This document shows positions 30,418-32,964 of a stretch of 32,964 bases of DNA, piece after piece (the first letter of the stretch is position 1; each line of letters begins with the position of its first letter). The DNA lies in the NCBI GenBank assembly GCA_051891855.1, contig JBJFFP010000063.1, positions 1 to 32,964 of the forward strand. The letters are read 5' to 3'. The DNA comes from SFDP01 sp051891855 (GTDB lineage Bacteria > Bacillota > Clostridia > Lachnospirales > Lachnospiraceae). The position numbers and the translations under genes were made by a program. The notes beneath the pieces were generated by a model that had not been told where the DNA came from, made no database searches, and saw only the letters and a program-made list of their open reading frames with translations.

Positions 30418-31329
30418 ATGAGTTCTCAAGCTGCCAAGCAGATAAGGCGCAGCAAAATGAAAAAGCCTGTTGGCTTTATCTGTACATGCGTTCTACCGGC
30501 CCTTTTCCTTACCATGACCTTTACGGTGATTCCCACATTCCGTGCATTATGGCTGTCTTTAACCAATGCTACGTCATTGGGATTGAACAGTAAGTTTATC
30601 GGCCTGGAAAACTATGAATATATGTTCCGGGATGAATATTTCATCCTTGCACTAAAGAATACCTTGAAGCTGATGGCCTGCGTTCCGGCTGTCACCATTG
30701 CCTTTGCTTTGGTTCTGGCCTTTATTATTTCCCAGTCTGATTTAAAAGAACGCGGCCTGTATAGAACGGTATTCTACTTTCCCAATATTATTTCCCTGAC
30801 GGTGGTGAGTATTATCTGGTCCTTCGTCTTTCATCCCACAATGGGGATTTTGAACAGCTTTTTAAATGGTGTTGGACTGCAGGCCTGGGCCAAATCCTGG
30901 CTGGGGGATGCCGGCACTGCACTGTGGTGCATTGCAGTTACCCTGATCTGGCAGGCAACCGGATATTACATGGTTATGCATATTGCAGCAATGGATGGCA
31001 TTTCCAATGAGATTTATGAGGCAGCCACCATCGACGGAGCCGGACCGGTTCACCAATTATTGCTGATTACGCTGCCCTTGATGAAAGATATTATCGGTAT
31101 TACTTTTGTTCTTGCTCTTTCCGGCACTATCAATCTGAGTTTTACCTTATCTAAGGTTATGACCGGCGGCGGCCCTAATGGTGCCTCTTCGGTTTTGCTC
31201 CAATATATGTATGAGCAGGGCTTCATTAATGGCAATTTCGGCTATGCAATGGCAATCACCGTCTTTACACTGACCATTTCCATAGCCCTATCCATGCTTT
31301 CCCGTAAACTTACCAACAACGAATCTTAA
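30418..31329 (+). CDS. Carbohydrate ABC transporter permease 1 (MalF/UgpA-like)
   Basis: A 303-residue inner-membrane permease of the sugar type. After a basic N-terminus (QIRRSKMKKP) come six hydrophobic segments beginning VGFICTCVLPALFLTMTF. The cytoplasmic coupling loop that docks on the ATPase is plain: YEAATIDGAGPVHQLLLITLP, the EAA motif, near residues 200-220. It follows the binding-protein gene and starts 16 nt before the second permease. GAAAGGAG serves the ATG. No ATPase gene is present; clostridial sugar importers of this kind often share one MsmX-type ATPase encoded elsewhere. Confidence 0.95.
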   Translation: MSSQAAKQIRRSKMKKPVGFICTCVLPALFLTMTFTVIPTFRALWLSLTNATSLGLNSKFIGLENYEYMFRDEYFILALKNTLKLMACVPAVTIAFALVLAFIISQSDLKERGLYRTVFYFPNIISLTVVSIIWSFVFHPTMGILNSFLNGVGLQAWAKSWLGDAGTALWCIAVTLIWQATGYYMVMHIAAMDGISNEIYEAATIDGAGPVHQLLLITLPLMKDIIGITFVLALSGTINLSFTLSKVMTGGGPNGASSVLLQYMYEQGFINGNFGYAMAITVFTLTISIALSMLSRKLTNNES

Positions 31330-31345
31330 GGCAGGTGTATATTAG

Positions 31346-32200
31346 ATGAAGACGAATGAACAGAGTCGCCGCCAGGCCGCTTTCGTGCGCTGGCTGGTAC
31401 GAATTTTTATGATTATGGTTACGGTTATTATGTTGTACCCTCTGATCTGGAATATTTATTCCTCTTTTAAAACTAACAGCGAATTTTTGACCAATGCCTT
31501 CTCTCTGCCGCAGGGACTGGCATGGGATAATTATGCCCGGGCCATTGAAAAATCCAATCTTTTGACCAATGTCTGGAACTCGGTAATCATTGTTGTCATT
31601 ACCCTGTGCGTCATTCTCCTCTGTGCCGTCCCCTGTGCCTACTGTCTGGTTCGCTACCGATTCTTTGGCTCAAAGCTGATTTTGAATATTTATATGGCAG
31701 CCATCTTTATTCAGGCTACTTTTATTATGATTCCGCTGTTCATGCAGATGAACTCGTTACATCTGCTTAATAATCGTCCGGCACTGGCAGTTTTGTATGC
31801 CACCATGCAGTTTCCCTTTGCGATCTTTCTTCTTACCGGCTTTCTACGTATGATTCCTCATGATTACGAGGAAGCGGCCATGATTGACGGCTGTGGCCCT
31901 TTTCGCATATTGGCACAGGTTATCATACCCATGGCAAAGCCGGGAATTATTACGGTGTGCATGATTTCTTCCATGTCTGCGTGGAACGAATTTCCGGTTG
32001 CTTTAGTCATGCTGACGGATGGAACCAAGCAGACCCTTCCTGTCGGTCTTGCAAATCTGTATGAAGTACAGCGCTATGCCACCGACTGGGGAGCATTATT
32101 TGCAGCCCTTGTTCTGGCACTGATCCCCACCGTCATCATCTTCCTTATAGGACAAAAACAGCTGATCCAGGGAATGAATGTAGGGGGCCTTAAAGGATGA
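31346..32200 (+). CDS. Carbohydrate ABC transporter permease 2 (MalG/UgpE-like)
   Basis: A 284-residue inner-membrane permease, partner of the preceding one. It has the MalG-like opening with a first helix (IFMIMVTVIMLYPLIWNIYSSFKTN), further helices, the EAA loop EEAAMIDGCGPFRILAQVIIPMAKPGI near residues 170-200, and the family-typical tail IPTVIIFLIGQKQLIQGMNVGGLKG. It ends the ABC operon; no ATP-binding subunit follows. The ribosome binding site is poor (GGCAGGTG with AT-rich spacer), so coupling to the upstream gene is likely. Confidence 0.95.
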   Translation: MKTNEQSRRQAAFVRWLVRIFMIMVTVIMLYPLIWNIYSSFKTNSEFLTNAFSLPQGLAWDNYARAIEKSNLLTNVWNSVIIVVITLCVILLCAVPCAYCLVRYRFFGSKLILNIYMAAIFIQATFIMIPLFMQMNSLHLLNNRPALAVLYATMQFPFAIFLLTGFLRMIPHDYEEAAMIDGCGPFRILAQVIIPMAKPGIITVCMISSMSAWNEFPVALVMLTDGTKQTLPVGLANLYEVQRYATDWGALFAALVLALIPTVIIFLIGQKQLIQGMNVGGLKG

Positions 32201-32319
32201 ATCCATATATCAGTAATGATGGCTCTTTATTTGTACAGATATAAAAAAAGATGAAGAAAAATATTGATAATCTTTTAGGATTAAAATATGATATTGGTAC
32301 AAAGGAAGGGAGAAATCGG

Positions 32320-32838
32320 ATGCTGACCAGACTTGGAACGGATTATTTTGAACAAATATACAGACTTTTGCAGGAAAGCTTTCCGGAGGATGAATATCGT
32401 ACCGATAAAGAGCAGAAGGAGCTTTTCGGACGAAAGGAATATAGAGTCTATGGAAAAGTTATGGAGGAAAGCGGGCAGCTTCAGGCATTTATTTCTCTAT
32501 GGCAGTTTGAGCAGTTTGCTTTTATTGAGCATTTTGCTGTCAATCCTGATTTCAGAAACAGAGGGATAGGAGAATTGGTTATACACAAGATAGTCAGGAT
32601 GCTGTCTATGCCTGTTTGTCTGGAGGTGGAATTACCGGATAATGAGTTGGCAAAACGAAGAATCGGATTTTATTCCCGCAATGGATTTTATCTGAATGAG
32701 TATTCCTACATACAGCCGCCTATCAGCAAGGGAAGAAAACCGCTTCCTTTGAGGATTATGACCTATGGAGGGACAGTTACAAAAGAGGAGTTTCATAACA
32801 TAAAGGAGGTTCTCTACCACAGGGTATATGGAGTGTGA
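32320..32838 (+). CDS. GNAT-like N-acetyltransferase
   Basis: A 172-residue protein (195 if begun at ATG 32251). The acetyl-CoA-binding core reads AFIEHFAVNPDFRNRGIGELVIHKIVRM, where R-N-R-G-I-G is the pyrophosphate loop, and EVELPDNELAKRRIGFYSRNGFYLNE gives the closing strand and helix. The N-terminal YRLLQESFPEDEYRTDKEQ is typical of one GNAT group that begins with such an acidic stretch. ATG 32320 has GGAAGGGAG at 7-nt spacing; ATG 32251 has no clear site. It follows the ABC operon on the same strand without a visible terminator. Its substrate is unknown. Confidence 0.82.
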   Translation: MLTRLGTDYFEQIYRLLQESFPEDEYRTDKEQKELFGRKEYRVYGKVMEESGQLQAFISLWQFEQFAFIEHFAVNPDFRNRGIGELVIHKIVRMLSMPVCLEVELPDNELAKRRIGFYSRNGFYLNEYSYIQPPISKGRKPLPLRIMTYGGTVTKEEFHNIKEVLYHRVYGV

Positions 32839-32911
32839 CCGTTATATCAGGCACAAACCGGAGAAGAAAGCATATCCTAAGCCATAACAAAACAAAGAAG
32901 TAGGTGAGGGA

Positions 32912-32964
32912 ATGTTCTGGCAATGCTTTTGTATCCTGTTCATTATCGCTGTTATTATTTTTTT
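32912..32964 (+). CDS. Start of a possible membrane protein gene, cut by window edge
   Basis: AGGTGAGGGA precedes ATG 32912, which opens a frame to the window end: 17 codons reading MFWQCFCILFIIAVIIF, a very hydrophobic segment. It could be the first membrane helix of an unknown protein. Too little is present to name it. Confidence 0.4.
   Translation, partial: MFWQCFCILFIIAVIIF

Noticed and set aside
1..32964. tRNA or rRNA genes, prophage or complete insertion sequences
   Set aside because: No cloverleaf ends, rRNA signatures, transposases, integrases or flanking inverted repeats were recognised.

Overview
The window looks like chromosomal DNA of a low-to-mid-GC anaerobic Firmicute of the class Clostridia, most likely a gut Lachnospiraceae relative. 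The reasons are the pyruvate phosphate dikinase, the rho-rpmE-DUF1385-prmC-prfA block, a DUF4364 regulator, a CIRCE-controlled Hsp20, YesM/YesN-type two-component genes, strong AGGAGG-like ribosome binding sites and many hairpin-plus-T-run terminators. This assignment comes from gene content, not from a database search. There are no rRNA or tRNA genes, CRISPR arrays, phage genes or intact insertion sequences.

Layout. (1) 1-5265 is a metal-homeostasis block. It holds the 3' end of feoB and a small Cys-rich FeoB-associated protein, then an ArsR/SmtB-type repressor with its operator, a free-standing HMA metallochaperone-like protein and a CadA/ZntA-type P1B ATPase. A DtxR/IdeR-like iron repressor (minus strand) and a ZIP transporter follow. 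The roughly 500 bp between the last two holds an array of CTAA/TTAG half-sites over a promoter, an unassigned short transcript unit with a possible 28-residue ORF, and a terminator. (2) 5387-12247 holds ppdK (minus), a hemerythrin protein with a CheX-like tail, rarA, a DUF4364 protein (minus) and an NAD-type malic enzyme (minus). PpdK and malic enzyme both act at the PEP/pyruvate/malate node. (3) 12477-17363 is the information-processing block rho, rpmE, DUF1385, prmC, prfA, with prmC and prfA overlapping. (4) 17500-18280 is a decayed patch: a Phd-like antitoxin with an abnormal C-terminus and a DUF4143 ATPase fragment. (5) 18396-22406 encodes a 1336-residue secreted leucine-rich-repeat protein. 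(6) 22568-23678 holds a GNAT acetyltransferase and hsp20 under a perfect CIRCE element.

(7) 23866-32200 looks like one carbohydrate-use locus: a sulfatase without a signal peptide, an AraC-type response regulator and a YesM-type sensor kinase (minus, overlapping by 4 nt), then a sugar-binding lipoprotein and two ABC permeases. The promoters of the sulfatase and the binding protein share a 64-nt layout (a conserved 15-mer, TATTCA and the -10 box at identical offsets). This ties the sulfatase to the importer as one probable regulon and suggests import of a sulfated sugar followed by desulfation inside the cell. A second GNAT gene and the start of a further ORF end the window.

The two signals most worth follow-up are the shared promoter in region 7 and the metal-regulated short transcript at about 4113-4430.
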